The notes under the pieces are model-generated. The model was not told the DNA's origin. It searched no databases and saw only the letters and a list, made by a program, of their open reading frames with translations. Made by a program: the position numbers and the translations under genes. A stretch of DNA of 48,801 nucleotides. Source: an uncultured Phocaeicola sp. Its GTDB lineage: Bacteria > Bacteroidota > Bacteroidia > Bacteroidales > Bacteroidaceae. The stretch is from positions 1 through 48,801 of the forward strand of contig CALUPA010000012.1 in the NCBI GenBank assembly GCA_944322395.1, written 5' to 3'. Positions 1 to 8,471 of this stretch are shown here, piece after piece (within the stretch, counting starts at the first letter, position 1; each line of letters opens with the position of its first letter).

Positions 1-196
1 AAAGATATTCGGTGGTTCAGCTTGCAAGGCTGGTAACATCATTGTTCGTCAAAGAGGAACAGTTCACAACCCAGGTAACAACGTAGGTATGGGTAGCGAT
101 CACACTCTTTACGCATTGGTAGATGGTACAGTATGTTTCAAGAAGGGTCGTGAAAACAGAAGCTATGTTTCTGTAATCCCTTGCGCTGAAGCATAA
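1..196 (+). CDS. rpmA: 50S ribosomal protein L27, 3' part
   Basis: The reading frame from base 2 gives the last 64 residues of bacterial L27, a large-subunit protein near the peptidyl-transferase centre. The family signatures [27 protein letters not shown] and [13 protein letters not shown] are all visible. The 5' end, including the N-terminal tail, lies outside the window. Rho-independent-type terminator follows 24 bases after the TAA. Family recognition is firm; operon context upstream (usually rplU) cannot be seen. Confidence 0.97.
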   Translation, partial: KIFGGSACKAGNIIVRQRGTVHNPGNNVGMGSDHTLYALVDGTVCFKKGRENRSYVSVIPCAEA

Positions 197-220
197 TCTG
201 CAATTATTAAAGAAATTAAA

Positions 221-249
221 AAGCTGTCTTTTTTAAGGCAGCTTTTTTT
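221..249 (+). terminator. Intrinsic terminator after rpmA
   Basis: A 10-bp stem (AAGCTGTCTT paired with AAGGCAGCTT, one G-U pair) closes a TTTT loop and runs into a stretch of seven T. It sits directly downstream of the L27 stop codon. Confidence 0.9.
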
Positions 250-328
250 GTATCCATAAAAAGAATAAAATCCGCCATATTTTCATTAAAAATCAAATAT
301 ATAAATTACAGTATAATAAGATAATACC

Positions 329-336
329 TATCTTTG
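329..336 (+). promoter_or_regulatory. Bacteroides-type -7 box (TATCTTTG)
   Basis: TATCTTTG matches the Bacteroidales -7 consensus TAnnTTTG and lies 25 bp before the ATG at 362. No clear -33 TTTG is present at the expected distance, so the call rests on the -7 element alone. Confidence 0.5.
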
Positions 337-361
337 GATTTAAACTATAAAATCCATAATC

Positions 362-1039
362 ATGAAATCGTTATATTCTGTAATATTATTTATATTGCTA
401 CCGGTCATAAGTATGGCTCAAGCTAACGAGTTGACAGTAAATGTAAACGATTCAGTTCATAATAAACCACTTGAAACAGATACTGAGACTTACAAAGATA
501 ATCACTCCGTGACGTTCAAAGACTCGTTAAGTACACCGCTTGTGGCACCTATTATGCAATCAGGTATGTATCCGTCATTCAGTATGTACGGAATCAGTCC
601 GTTTTCATATAGTTACGCCAACTGGGAACTCCATAAAGGGTTTAATGTATCTTTGGGTATGCATGTCACATTCAGTCCGTCAAAATATGCTCCATCAGGA
701 GTGGGATTCGGGCAGGATGCGGCATTCATGTATGCTGTACCAATTAATAACAGATTCAGTGTGGCAGCAGGACTATATGCCACCAATATGGACTGGGGAT
801 TCATTAACTATAAAAACATAGGAATAGCCGGAGTTGCAGCATTCAAGCTTAACGACAAAATAACTCTCTATGGATATGGCAACAAATCACTGATGCCTCA
901 ACGTTCTCCGTTCTATTATCCGTTACCAAACTTCTCGCCTGACAAACTAGGAGGGATGATAAACTTTAAAATAGGTGAAAGTTCATCCATAAGTTTTGGA
1001 GTAGAAGGTATAAAGGGTTACGGTCCATACTATTGGTAA
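362..1039 (+). CDS. Secreted or outer-membrane protein of unknown function
   Basis: A 225-residue protein with a signal peptide (MKSLYSVILFILLPVISMAQ, cleavage probably after residue 19). The mature part starts with a low-complexity polar stretch (about 20-60) and then alternates aromatic, Gly and polar residues (about 75-225: SFSMYGISPFSYSYANWEL, FNVSLGMHVTF, FSVAAGLYATNMDWGF). This alternation is typical of small beta-barrel or beta-rich envelope proteins. No catalytic motif is visible. I recognise it only as the kind of conserved hypothetical envelope protein common in Bacteroidales; a membrane-barrel role is inference. It appears monocistronic, with its own -7 box and the hairpin cluster at 1062 behind it. 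Confidence 0.75.
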   Translation: MKSLYSVILFILLPVISMAQANELTVNVNDSVHNKPLETDTETYKDNHSVTFKDSLSTPLVAPIMQSGMYPSFSMYGISPFSYSYANWELHKGFNVSLGMHVTFSPSKYAPSGVGFGQDAAFMYAVPINNRFSVAAGLYATNMDWGFINYKNIGIAGVAAFKLNDKITLYGYGNKSLMPQRSPFYYPLPNFSPDKLGGMINFKIGESSSISFGVEGIKGYGPYYW

Positions 1040-1061
1040 TATTATAAAATCACTTTTCTTG

Positions 1062-1146
1062 GTGCTGACTATAGTCAGTAATACTACTGACAGTAGTGGG
1101 AAGTATTACTGACATCAGTCAGCATCACTGCCGACTAATGTCGGCA
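1062..1146. repeat. Cluster of nested inverted repeats
   Basis: Four small hairpins lie in 85 bp: a perfect palindrome CTGACTATAGTCAG (1065-1078), ACTACTG-A-CAGTAGT (1083-1097), CTGAC-ATCA-GTCAG (1109-1122) and TGCCGAC-TAAT-GTCGGCA (1129-1146). The first and third are themselves arms of a larger inverted repeat (1062-1085 against 1102-1128, about 20 pairs with a small mismatch and one bulge). No T-run follows on the plus strand, and the A-run at 1149-1157 is on the wrong side for a minus-strand terminator. Function unknown; it separates two plus-strand genes. Confidence 0.8.
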
Positions 1147-1216
1147 TCAAAAAAAAACGACAGGACTATAACCTTATTCTGTCTACCAGTTTATTACAAT
1201 ATAGGATAAAATGTCA

Positions 1217-1224
1217 TAACTTTG
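1217..1224 (+). promoter_or_regulatory. Bacteroides-type -7 box (TAACTTTG)
   Basis: TAACTTTG fits TAnnTTTG and lies 28 bp upstream of the MATE gene start at 1253. The -33 region (GTTTA around 1190) is only a weak match. Confidence 0.55.
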
Positions 1225-1252
1225 CATGCTGTAAAAAAAATATCAAAAAAAT

Positions 1253-2605
1253 ATGTCACAAAAAGTAACTGCTACTGAACTTGGAACCGAACCAATCGGT
1301 AAACTTCTTATGCAATATGCGGTACCGGCAATTATTGCAATGACAGCGTCATCACTCTATAACATGGTGGACAGTATATTCATCGGTCATGGTGTAGGCC
1401 CGATGGCTATTTCCGGCCTTGCCATAACATTCCCTCTTATGAATCTTGCAGCTGCCTTCGGCTCACTTGTCGGTGTTGGAGCCTCAACACTTGTTTCCGT
1501 AAAACTGGGACAGAAGGATTATGCATCGGCACAACACATATTAGGAAATGTAGTTTCACTAAACGTCATTATGGGTATATTGTTTACTATTATCACCCTA
1601 ATATTCCTTGACCCGATATTATACTTCTTCGGAGCAAGTGAAGCTACAATTCCTTATGCACGCGATTATATGGTGATAATTCTGTTGGGAAATGCCATTA
1701 CACATCTTTATCTAGGATTGAATTCAGTTCTCCGCTCAGCAGGTCATCCGCAGAAAGCGATGTTGGCAACCATTCTGACAGTGATTATAAATACCATACT
1801 CGACCCTCTTTTCATTTATGGTTTCGACATGGGTATCAAAGGAGCAGCCATAGCAACCATATTGGCTCAGATAATATCACTGATATGGCTTATAAAAATA
1901 TTCAGCAACAAGAGTGAACTTCTACACTTTAAGAAAGGCATCTATCGTCTTAACGGAAACCTGGTATCAAATATAATAGGTATAGGTATGGCTCCGTTCC
2001 TCATGAACCTTGCATCATGTTTCATCGTTATTCTAATCAACAAAGGTCTGAAACTCTACGATGGCGACCTTGCCATAGGTGCATTTGGTATAGTAAACAG
2101 AATTGTCTTCCTGTTCGTAATGATTGTAATGGGACTTAATCAGGGCATGCAGCCTATAGCCGGTTATAACTTCGGTGCTCAGCAATACCACCGTGTAAAT
2201 CATGTTATGAAGCTTACGGTTATAGCAGCCACAATTATTACCACCTCTGGATTTATTGTCGGAGAGTTTATACCTAGACTTGCAGTATCAGCATTCACCA
2301 CCGATGAAACACTGATAAACCTTTCGGCAAACGGATTGAGAATTGTAGTCATGTTCTTCCCTATCATAGGCTTTCAGATGGTTACATCAAACTTCTTCCA
2401 AAGCATAGGCATGGCACGTAAGGCAATTATTCTGTCACTGAGCCGTCAGGTACTTATACTCATCCCATGTCTGTTCATCCTGCCTTTGTTCTTCGGATCG
2501 CACGGAGTATGGATAAGTATGCCGATATCGGATCTGGCAGCTAGCGTACTGGCAGCTATAATGCTTTACAAGCAGTTCAACAAATTCAGAAAGCACAGTG
2601 TATAA
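1253..2605 (+). CDS. MATE family multidrug/Na+ efflux transporter (MepA-like)
   Basis: A 450-residue polytopic membrane protein of normal MATE length, predicted 12 helices in two pseudo-symmetric halves. Family landmarks: the opening GTEPIGKLLMQYAVPAIIAM, SSLYNMVDSIFIGHGVG in helix 1-2, and the second-half GLNQGMQPIAGYNFGA. MATE proteins export cationic drugs or metabolites using Na+ or H+ gradients; the substrate cannot be read from sequence. The ATG follows an A-rich spacer and a TAnnTTTG box, so it seems to be its own transcription unit. A second, different MATE gene lies at 8472. Confidence 0.93.
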   Translation: MSQKVTATELGTEPIGKLLMQYAVPAIIAMTASSLYNMVDSIFIGHGVGPMAISGLAITFPLMNLAAAFGSLVGVGASTLVSVKLGQKDYASAQHILGNVVSLNVIMGILFTIITLIFLDPILYFFGASEATIPYARDYMVIILLGNAITHLYLGLNSVLRSAGHPQKAMLATILTVIINTILDPLFIYGFDMGIKGAAIATILAQIISLIWLIKIFSNKSELLHFKKGIYRLNGNLVSNIIGIGMAPFLMNLASCFIVILINKGLKLYDGDLAIGAFGIVNRIVFLFVMIVMGLNQGMQPIAGYNFGAQQYHRVNHVMKLTVIAATIITTSGFIVGEFIPRLAVSAFTTDETLINLSANGLRIVVMFFPIIGFQMVTSNFFQSIGMARKAIILSLSRQVLILIPCLFILPLFFGSHGVWISMPISDLAASVLAAIMLYKQFNKFRKHSV

Positions 2606-2623
2606 GTAAAAACGTAAATACAT

Positions 2624-2654
2624 TTTGAATTTTAATACATAAGAATTATATTTG
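2624..2654 (+). promoter_or_regulatory. Bacteroides promoter, both elements
   Basis: TTTG (2624-2627), a 19-bp spacer, then TATATTTG (2647-2654). This matches the -33/-7 arrangement of the Bacteroidales primary sigma factor and lies 28 bp before the ATG at 2683. Confidence 0.8.
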
Positions 2655-2682
2655 TGGAAAGACTATTTAAAATCTTACCACC

Positions 2683-3312
2683 ATGAAAGATAATTTTGTA
2701 ATAAACCTTGGACGTCAGCTGGGTAGCGGCGGAAGAGAAATAGGCGAAAAACTAGCAAAAGAACTAAATATAGCTTTCTATGACAAAGAACTTATAAATC
2801 TGGCGTCAAAAGAAAGCGGATTATGCCGTGAGTTCTTCGAACAGGCAGACGAGAAGGCTTCTAAAACCATCTTAGGAGGATTGTTCGGTTCAAGATTTCC
2901 ATTCCTTACAGAAGGAGCATATCCATATAACTCATACTTGAGCAACGATTCGCTGTTCAAGATTCAAAGTGACGTAATTAGAGATTTGGCAGAAAAGCAC
3001 TCATGCCTTTTCGTTGGAAGATGTGCAGACTATATACTCCGTGACCATCCAAGATGTGCAAACGTGTTCATATCTTCTTCACCTGAAGCAAGAATCGAAC
3101 GACTGATGTCCACCCTTGAAATTTCAGCAGAGGAAGCAGAGGAACTTATGGAAAAGGCAGACAAGAAACGTTCGTCGTACTATAACTACTACAGCTACAA
3201 GACATGGGGTGCTGCTGCAACATATCACCTTTGCGTAGACTCTTCAGTTTTAGGCATAGACGGCACTGTGCAATTTGTTAAAGAATTTGTCACTAAAAAA
3301 CTTGGCCTTTAA
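2683..3312 (+). CDS. Cytidylate kinase-like family protein
   Basis: A 209-residue soluble P-loop nucleoside-monophosphate-kinase-like protein. The N-terminus carries the phosphate-binding stretch LGRQLGSGGREIGEKLA (residues 9-25), characteristic of the cytidylate-kinase-like family (PF13189) rather than canonical Cmk. LFVGRCADYIL (about 108-118) and VFISSSPEARIERL (about 127-140) correspond to the family's core strands. The substrate is not established for the family, so calling it Cmk would overreach. It has its own promoter and a terminator overlapping the convergent araC-type gene. Confidence 0.88.
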   Translation: MKDNFVINLGRQLGSGGREIGEKLAKELNIAFYDKELINLASKESGLCREFFEQADEKASKTILGGLFGSRFPFLTEGAYPYNSYLSNDSLFKIQSDVIRDLAEKHSCLFVGRCADYILRDHPRCANVFISSSPEARIERLMSTLEISAEEAEELMEKADKKRSSYYNYYSYKTWGAAATYHLCVDSSVLGIDGTVQFVKEFVTKKLGL

Positions 3313-3362
3313 TATAAGCCAACAGATATTGAAACACGGATAATTCTTAAATATACATTCAG

Positions 3363-3401
3363 TCAGCCATATGACATTTATTGTTCTATGGCTGATTTTT
3401 T
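3363..3401 (+). terminator. Intrinsic terminator after the kinase-like gene
   Basis: The 9-bp stem TCAGCCATA / TATGGCTGA (3363-3371, 3387-3395) is followed by six T. It overlaps the last codons of the convergent regulator gene. Confidence 0.8.
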
Positions 3402-4214
3402 ATTGTCAATAACCCCCTTCTCATACAGACCTGGAGAAGTTCCCGTCACCTGCTTGAACACACGGTTGAAATTATTCGGTGTGCTGAATCCTGTCTCATA
3501 TGCAATCTGTTGCATTGTTTTACCACCATCCGAAAACAGTTCTATAGCACGGTTTATCCTATGACGGTTTATAAATGAACTATACCGTATTCCAGAATTA
3601 TGTAATAGCCTACTAAGATTTCTTACAGAAAGATTAAACTCTGCAGCCACTTGCTCTATTTTCAGATTTTCGAAAGCATGTTCACGGATATAACATAACA
3701 CCGGATAAAGTCTGTGGTCGTTCGGGATTGACATCGTCCTTAACAGAAAATCGACTTTATAACTCAACGAAGGCAGAAGATTGAAAAAACTTATGGCAAA
3801 ATCAAAAAGCACTTTATTATCTTCTACCCCAATAATACTTCTACCAGATGCCAGAAATCTCAGATTTTCCCCTATCAGAGAATTTGAGTTGTATATGCAA
3901 AAAGAAGAAGGACGCATGTCTTCGTGAAACCAACATGGAGATAAATAAAAGATAACAAGCGAGACTTGCCTGTTATTACTATTTATCTCATGAACCACAT
4001 TATCAGGAATCCAGGCAATATGCTTCTCTGGAACAAAATAAGAGTCATCCTCTATCTGAATATGTAAAGTACCCGACAAAGTATATATTATCTGGTACTT
4101 TTTATGCACATGTGCATGTAGCGAAACCTCCTCCCATCCTGTCTTCTTTATCAGAATATCAAAATCTGACGAGCCGTTCAAAAAATCTATATAATTAATT
4201 TGTTCCTGATTCAT
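3378..4214 (-). CDS. AraC family transcriptional regulator
   Basis: 278 residues: an N-terminal cupin-like sensor (about 20-110, HAHVHKKYQIIYTLSGTLHI) and a C-terminal double helix-turn-helix (about 170-265) with FNLSVRNLSRLLHNSG and the AraC signature IAYETGFSTPNNFNRVFKQV. It is divergent from the TolC-HlyD-MFS operon, sharing a 181-bp control region with overlapping promoters, so local control of the pump by a small molecule is the natural inference. No close family member with a known effector is recognised. Confidence 0.92.
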   Translation of the reverse strand: MNQEQINYIDFLNGSSDFDILIKKTGWEEVSLHAHVHKKYQIIYTLSGTLHIQIEDDSYFVPEKHIAWIPDNVVHEINSNNRQVSLVIFYLSPCWFHEDMRPSSFCIYNSNSLIGENLRFLASGRSIIGVEDNKVLFDFAISFFNLLPSLSYKVDFLLRTMSIPNDHRLYPVLCYIREHAFENLKIEQVAAEFNLSVRNLSRLLHNSGIRYSSFINRHRINRAIELFSDGGKTMQQIAYETGFSTPNNFNRVFKQVTGTSPGLYEKGVIDNKKSAIEQ

Positions 4215-4270
4215 GCTATATAAAATTGGCTTAAAATGGTAATCTTATTGCATAATTTGAAAATTCAGAA

Positions 4271-4302
4271 CAAATTTAAAAAATTAATTTTGCACATTCA
4301 AA
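4271..4302 (-). promoter_or_regulatory. Promoter of the AraC-type regulator
   Basis: On the minus strand TTTG (4302-4299), 20 bp, then TAAATTTG (4278-4271). Both elements match the Bacteroidales consensus. It interleaves with the plus-strand -7 box at 4285-4292. Confidence 0.7.
4285..4292 (+). promoter_or_regulatory. Candidate -7 box for the efflux operon (TAATTTTG)
   Basis: TAATTTTG fits TAnnTTTG on the plus strand, 103 bp before the TolC-like ATG. The nearest upstream TTTG (4256-4259) is 25 bp away, longer than usual, which would suit an activator-dependent promoter. It lies inside the divergent regulator's promoter. Confidence 0.45.
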
Positions 4303-4395
4303 TTAAAAATGTCTGCAAGGACTTATTATTATATTTAGAATTGCTTGGAGAAGCAATTCATTACGATAGGTATTATAACAGGTAAAAAGAAAAAG

Positions 4396-5703
4396 ATGAC
4401 GAAAAAAGGATTTATTTTATCAGCTATGCTTGCAGGAAGTATTTCATGCTTGCATGCTCAAACTAAGATGTTGACATTAGATGAGGTCTTCAGACTGGCA
4501 GATGAAAACAGTAAAAGTATCAACATTCACGCATTGATGACAGACGAAGCTGAGAAAGCCATAGAGATAGCTAAAAACGACCTTCTACCATCAGTCGGAG
4601 CAAAAGCAACAGCACAATACATAAGCGACTGTGTAACATTCGACCGTAATTTCGGCAATTGGGAAGCTGGCGAACTGCCACACTTCGGAAACTCATTGAT
4701 TCTTAAAGCTACACAAGTTATTTATGCCGGAGGAAGAATTAAAAACAACATAAATCTGAAAAAACTGGAAAAAGAATCATCCGTGCAGGATGAGACAATC
4801 AACAGACAAGACTTACGTTTCCTGCTTGCTGGATACTATCTGGAAATATCCAAACTGAGCAACCAGAAATTTGTATACGAGAGCAATATCAGCCAGACAA
4901 AACTCCTGGTAAAAGATATGCGTGCTGCTTATAAACAGGGTACGGCACTGAAAAGCGATATCACACGCTACGAACTGCAGCTGCAGAATCTGGAGCTAGG
5001 ACTGACATCGGTGAAAAACAGAATAAACATTATCAGCTATAAACTGGCTTCCACCATAGGTTTGGACCCTAATATCAAGATAGCAACAGACACGGCAAGT
5101 CTCCTTAAACTTCCTATAGAAACAAAAAGTAAAGAACTCTGGCTAAACAACAAGGAAGAAATCCCTATGATGAAAAAGGCAGACCTTAACATCAAGATGA
5201 GCGAAAACAATATAAAAAGCATCAAGGGTGAATATCTTCCGGACATCAGATTCGCTGTCACAGGCGAGATGACAGGTCCTATCATGGTAGAGGTTCCGCC
5301 ATTGGATATAAACTTTGCATACTGGTTTGCCGGAATCGAAATAAGCTATAATCTCGATGTACTGTTCAAGGGTAAGAAAAAGATGAAACATGCACGAATC
5401 AACAGACAAAAGATGATAGTAGAAAAGGAATATGCCGAAGAAGAACTTGAAAACTCAGTTCACGAAGCATGTATAGGACTGGACGAAGCATACACACGAA
5501 TGCAGACACGCCTGAAGAGTGTACAGCTAGCACACGAAAACTATAATATCGTTCGCCAGAGATACCTGAACGGGCTGTCACTTATCACAGACATGTTGGA
5601 CGCCGGCAACACTCAGCTGGACACTGAACTTCAACTTGCCAACGACCGTATAAACATCATATACCAGTATTTACTGCTCAAAAAAATTACCGGTACACTA
5701 TAA
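4396..5703 (+). CDS. TolC-family outer-membrane efflux protein
   Basis: 435 residues from the ATG at 4396. A TTG 51 bases upstream is in frame, but the ATG gives a clean signal peptide (MTKKGFILSAMLAGSISC..., cleavage near HAQ). The mature protein has the TolC/OEP repeat structure: long amphipathic helices (for example residues 55-75, 135-210, 320-400) separated by short strands; NGLSLITDMLDAGNTQLDTE near the C-terminus is typical of OEP domains. It forms the outer-membrane channel for the HlyD-type adaptor and MFS pump encoded directly downstream (gap 41 bp). Confidence 0.92.
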   Translation: MTKKGFILSAMLAGSISCLHAQTKMLTLDEVFRLADENSKSINIHALMTDEAEKAIEIAKNDLLPSVGAKATAQYISDCVTFDRNFGNWEAGELPHFGNSLILKATQVIYAGGRIKNNINLKKLEKESSVQDETINRQDLRFLLAGYYLEISKLSNQKFVYESNISQTKLLVKDMRAAYKQGTALKSDITRYELQLQNLELGLTSVKNRINIISYKLASTIGLDPNIKIATDTASLLKLPIETKSKELWLNNKEEIPMMKKADLNIKMSENNIKSIKGEYLPDIRFAVTGEMTGPIMVEVPPLDINFAYWFAGIEISYNLDVLFKGKKKMKHARINRQKMIVEKEYAEEELENSVHEACIGLDEAYTRMQTRLKSVQLAHENYNIVRQRYLNGLSLITDMLDAGNTQLDTELQLANDRINIIYQYLLLKKITGTL

Positions 5704-5744
5704 TCAATTTTCCACAGTTAGAAACAACATAAATATAGACAGAC

Positions 5745-6776
5745 ATGAGTAACAGAAAAAAAGCAATTCCCAATTTCTTCATTTTAATAATACTTGTAGC
5801 CGGCATAGCATGGGTGTGCGGACGCTTCCTGAGAATAAGCAGCGATGAATATACAGACAATGCACAGGTGAAACAGCACCTAACTCCGGTGAACACACGC
5901 GTCCAGGGATTTATCAAGAAAATATATTTCGAAGAATACCAAAAGGTAAAGAAAGGTGATACACTGGTAGTGATAGAAGACATAGAATACAGACTGAAAG
6001 TGGCACAGGCCGAAGCTGATTTTCATAATGCACTGGTAGGAAAGAATGCCATGTACACCACTATCAACACTACTCAGAACAATATCCTTGTGACAGATGC
6101 TGCTATAGACGAACAGCGCATACGTCTGGAAAATGCCGAAAAAGACTACAAGCGTTATCAGGAACTGGTAAAGGAAGAGGCTGTAACACCACAACAGTTC
6201 GACCGCGTAAGAACCGACTATGCAGCAACAAAGGCAAGATACGAACAACTTATCAGACAGAAACAGTCTACATCGCTCGTAAAACAGGAACAGACACAAC
6301 GTCTGGAACAGAACGAAGCTGCAATAAAACTTGCAGAAGCAGCACTTGAACTTGCCAAACTTAATCTTTCGTATACAGTGATACTTGCCACAACTGACGG
6401 TGTGACAGGACGTAAGGAAATACATGAGGGCGAACTTGTCCAACAGGGTCAGACTCTTGTGACATTGGTAGATGGTACTGAAAAATGGGTTATAGCCAAC
6501 TATAAGGAAACTCAGACCACAAACATGCACATCGGCCAGAAGGTAAATATCAGCGTGGATGCCATTCCGGGCGTAAGATTTGAAGGAAGAATTTCTTCTA
6601 TCTCCGATGCCACAGGCTCGGCCTATTCCATTATTCCTCAAGACAACTCGGCAGGAAACTTCGTAAAAGTAGAACAAAGAATACCGATAAGAATAGAATT
6701 CACACCGGAAAACAAAAAAGAAAATCTGGAACGCCTCCGTGCGGGAATGAACGTAGAATGTACAGTGGAAAACTAA
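5745..6776 (+). CDS. HlyD/EmrA-family membrane fusion protein
   Basis: 343 residues. One N-terminal transmembrane helix (about 10-27) is followed by the first half of a lipoyl-like domain (RVQGFIKKIYFEEYQKVKKGD, given here across about 52-72 of the chain), a long coiled-coil hairpin (about 82-205, rich in Glu/Lys/Gln), the second lipoyl half (GVTGRKEIHEGELVQQGQTL) and a beta-barrel domain. This is the periplasmic adaptor that links an inner-membrane MFS pump to a TolC channel. It lies between those two genes, 14 bp before the MFS start, so a single operon is likely. Confidence 0.93.
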   Translation: MSNRKKAIPNFFILIILVAGIAWVCGRFLRISSDEYTDNAQVKQHLTPVNTRVQGFIKKIYFEEYQKVKKGDTLVVIEDIEYRLKVAQAEADFHNALVGKNAMYTTINTTQNNILVTDAAIDEQRIRLENAEKDYKRYQELVKEEAVTPQQFDRVRTDYAATKARYEQLIRQKQSTSLVKQEQTQRLEQNEAAIKLAEAALELAKLNLSYTVILATTDGVTGRKEIHEGELVQQGQTLVTLVDGTEKWVIANYKETQTTNMHIGQKVNISVDAIPGVRFEGRISSISDATGSAYSIIPQDNSAGNFVKVEQRIPIRIEFTPENKKENLERLRAGMNVECTVEN

Positions 6777-6790
6777 TTTAGCAAGAAGTT

Positions 6791-8380
6791 ATGGCTACTG
6801 TTAAACGACCACGCATAGCATACTATAAAGAGAATCTGCCAACATCGCTATGCGTCTTCTTCTCATTCTTTTTCGCACTGGCATTTCAGTTCAACGGCGG
6901 TGTGTTCCTCCCTACGGCTATGCAAATGTCGAGCGAGTTAGGATATATCAAGGAAGATGTATCTATGGCAGGTTATGCCTCGTTCATAGGTATGACAATC
7001 ATCTTCCCTATCCTTTTCAGACTGAAATTCAGATTTACAACCCGAAGCATACTTCTTACCGTATGTCCCGTGCTGATAGTCTGCAACCTTATCACTATGC
7101 ATACGAGCAATATTGCTCTGATGATTGTGGTATGTTTCATATCTGGATTCTTCCGTATGTGGGGAACATTCGAGTGTTTCTCAAATATGCGACTCACTAT
7201 CACACCTGCCGGCGATTTCTCTACTTTCTATCCAGTGATATACATCATAGTGCTTGAAAGTATACAGCTGTCCGGACTTGTGGCTACACACATTACCGAC
7301 TGGGCCAACTGGCGATACATGCACTGGTTCGTAATAGCTATGGTCAGTGTGGTATGGCTGTGTGTATTTCTTTTTACAAGACATTTCCGTCCGGGCAAGG
7401 TTGTTCCACTGTACAACATCGACTGGTTGGGAGCGGCGCTGTGGGTGGCATTCCTGTTCTCTGTAGTATTTATCTGTATATATGGCGAATACTACGACTG
7501 GTTCGACAGTCCAGAGATTCGTGCTTGTGCTGTGATTGCCGTAGTTTGTGTATTGCTTAACTTCAACCGTATGCAAACACTGAAACGGCCATATGTGGAA
7601 CCAGATGTGTTCACATATCCTAAGTTCCCTATCATATTGCTGTTGTTTCTCGTGCTATGCATATATCTCACAACATCTACAGTACTGCAAACTCTGTTCA
7701 TGAGTTCTATTCTGAAGTATGACACTCTAAATTCAATATCACTGAACTGGTATGCCTTTGCCGGTATATTATGTGGTTCAGGTATAGTGTTCTACCGTCG
7801 TGTGATACAACGCAAAGGTTTCAAGATGCTGATATTCATCGGTTTCTGCCTGCTTACGGCATATCAGTACTACATGTATTTCCTTATACATCCGAATCTG
7901 AACATTGAAAGTCTTTACTTTCCAAACTTCATCCGTGGTATAGGTTATGGCATGCTGTATATATCGCTCACTATATATATAGCCGTAAGTGTTCCGTTCA
8001 AACACTTCTTCCAGGCATTGTGTGTACTGAGTTTCATTAGAACAAGTATCGCAACACCACTGGGAACAGCTCTTCTGAACAGAGCTATGAGATATCTTGA
8101 ACAGGACAATATAGCCACAATAAGTAGAAATATGGACCAGGTACGTGCATGGACCGAAGGAATTCCTATGAACACGCTATATAATCTGATAAAAACCCAG
8201 ACTACACTGACCAGTCTGAAAGAACTGTTCGGATGGGTGTGTATACAGGGAACGATATTCCTGATTATAATAATGAGTTACAGACTGTGGCGCGACCGCG
8301 AAGAAACTTTCCGTCATCCTGTACACAAGGCTGTTAATTTCCACAGAAAAGTTAAGACGAGAATGCGAAAAAGGATATAA
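6791..8380 (+). CDS. MFS transporter, DHA2/EmrB-like, 14 helices
   Basis: 529 residues, almost entirely hydrophobic, with about 14 predicted transmembrane segments and a basic C-terminal tail (KVKTRMRKRI). Its length, position after an EmrA-like adaptor, and HFRPGKVVPLYNIDWLGAALW after helix 6 fit the EmrB/QacA (DHA2) branch. The classic MFS motif A is poorly conserved, as often seen in Bacteroidetes members. It should energise export through the TolC-HlyD partners by proton exchange; the exported compound is unknown. Confidence 0.9.
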   Translation: MATVKRPRIAYYKENLPTSLCVFFSFFFALAFQFNGGVFLPTAMQMSSELGYIKEDVSMAGYASFIGMTIIFPILFRLKFRFTTRSILLTVCPVLIVCNLITMHTSNIALMIVVCFISGFFRMWGTFECFSNMRLTITPAGDFSTFYPVIYIIVLESIQLSGLVATHITDWANWRYMHWFVIAMVSVVWLCVFLFTRHFRPGKVVPLYNIDWLGAALWVAFLFSVVFICIYGEYYDWFDSPEIRACAVIAVVCVLLNFNRMQTLKRPYVEPDVFTYPKFPIILLLFLVLCIYLTTSTVLQTLFMSSILKYDTLNSISLNWYAFAGILCGSGIVFYRRVIQRKGFKMLIFIGFCLLTAYQYYMYFLIHPNLNIESLYFPNFIRGIGYGMLYISLTIYIAVSVPFKHFFQALCVLSFIRTSIATPLGTALLNRAMRYLEQDNIATISRNMDQVRAWTEGIPMNTLYNLIKTQTTLTSLKELFGWVCIQGTIFLIIIMSYRLWRDREETFRHPVHKAVNFHRKVKTRMRKRI

Positions 8381-8435
8381 TGACCATTAACTTATAAATT
8401 CTGTAACAAAAAACATTAGGTATCCATTTTTACAG

Positions 8436-8443
8436 TAACTTTG
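8436..8443 (+). promoter_or_regulatory. Bacteroides-type -7 box (TAACTTTG)
   Basis: TAACTTTG lies 28 bp upstream of the second MATE gene, the same distance and sequence as at the first MATE gene. No good -33 element is visible. Confidence 0.55.
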
Positions 8444-8471
8444 CCGAGTTTTTTGATTAAGGTAAATAAAA

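Noticed and set aside
4345-4395. Upstream TTG start extending the TolC-like protein by 17 residues
   Set aside because: The ATG at 4396 gives a standard signal peptide, while the extension would bury it.
5880-6677. 265-codon open frame on the minus strand inside the HlyD-type gene
   Set aside because: Cys/Phe/Tyr-rich translation with no domain, fully antisense to a clear gene; a by-product of codon usage.
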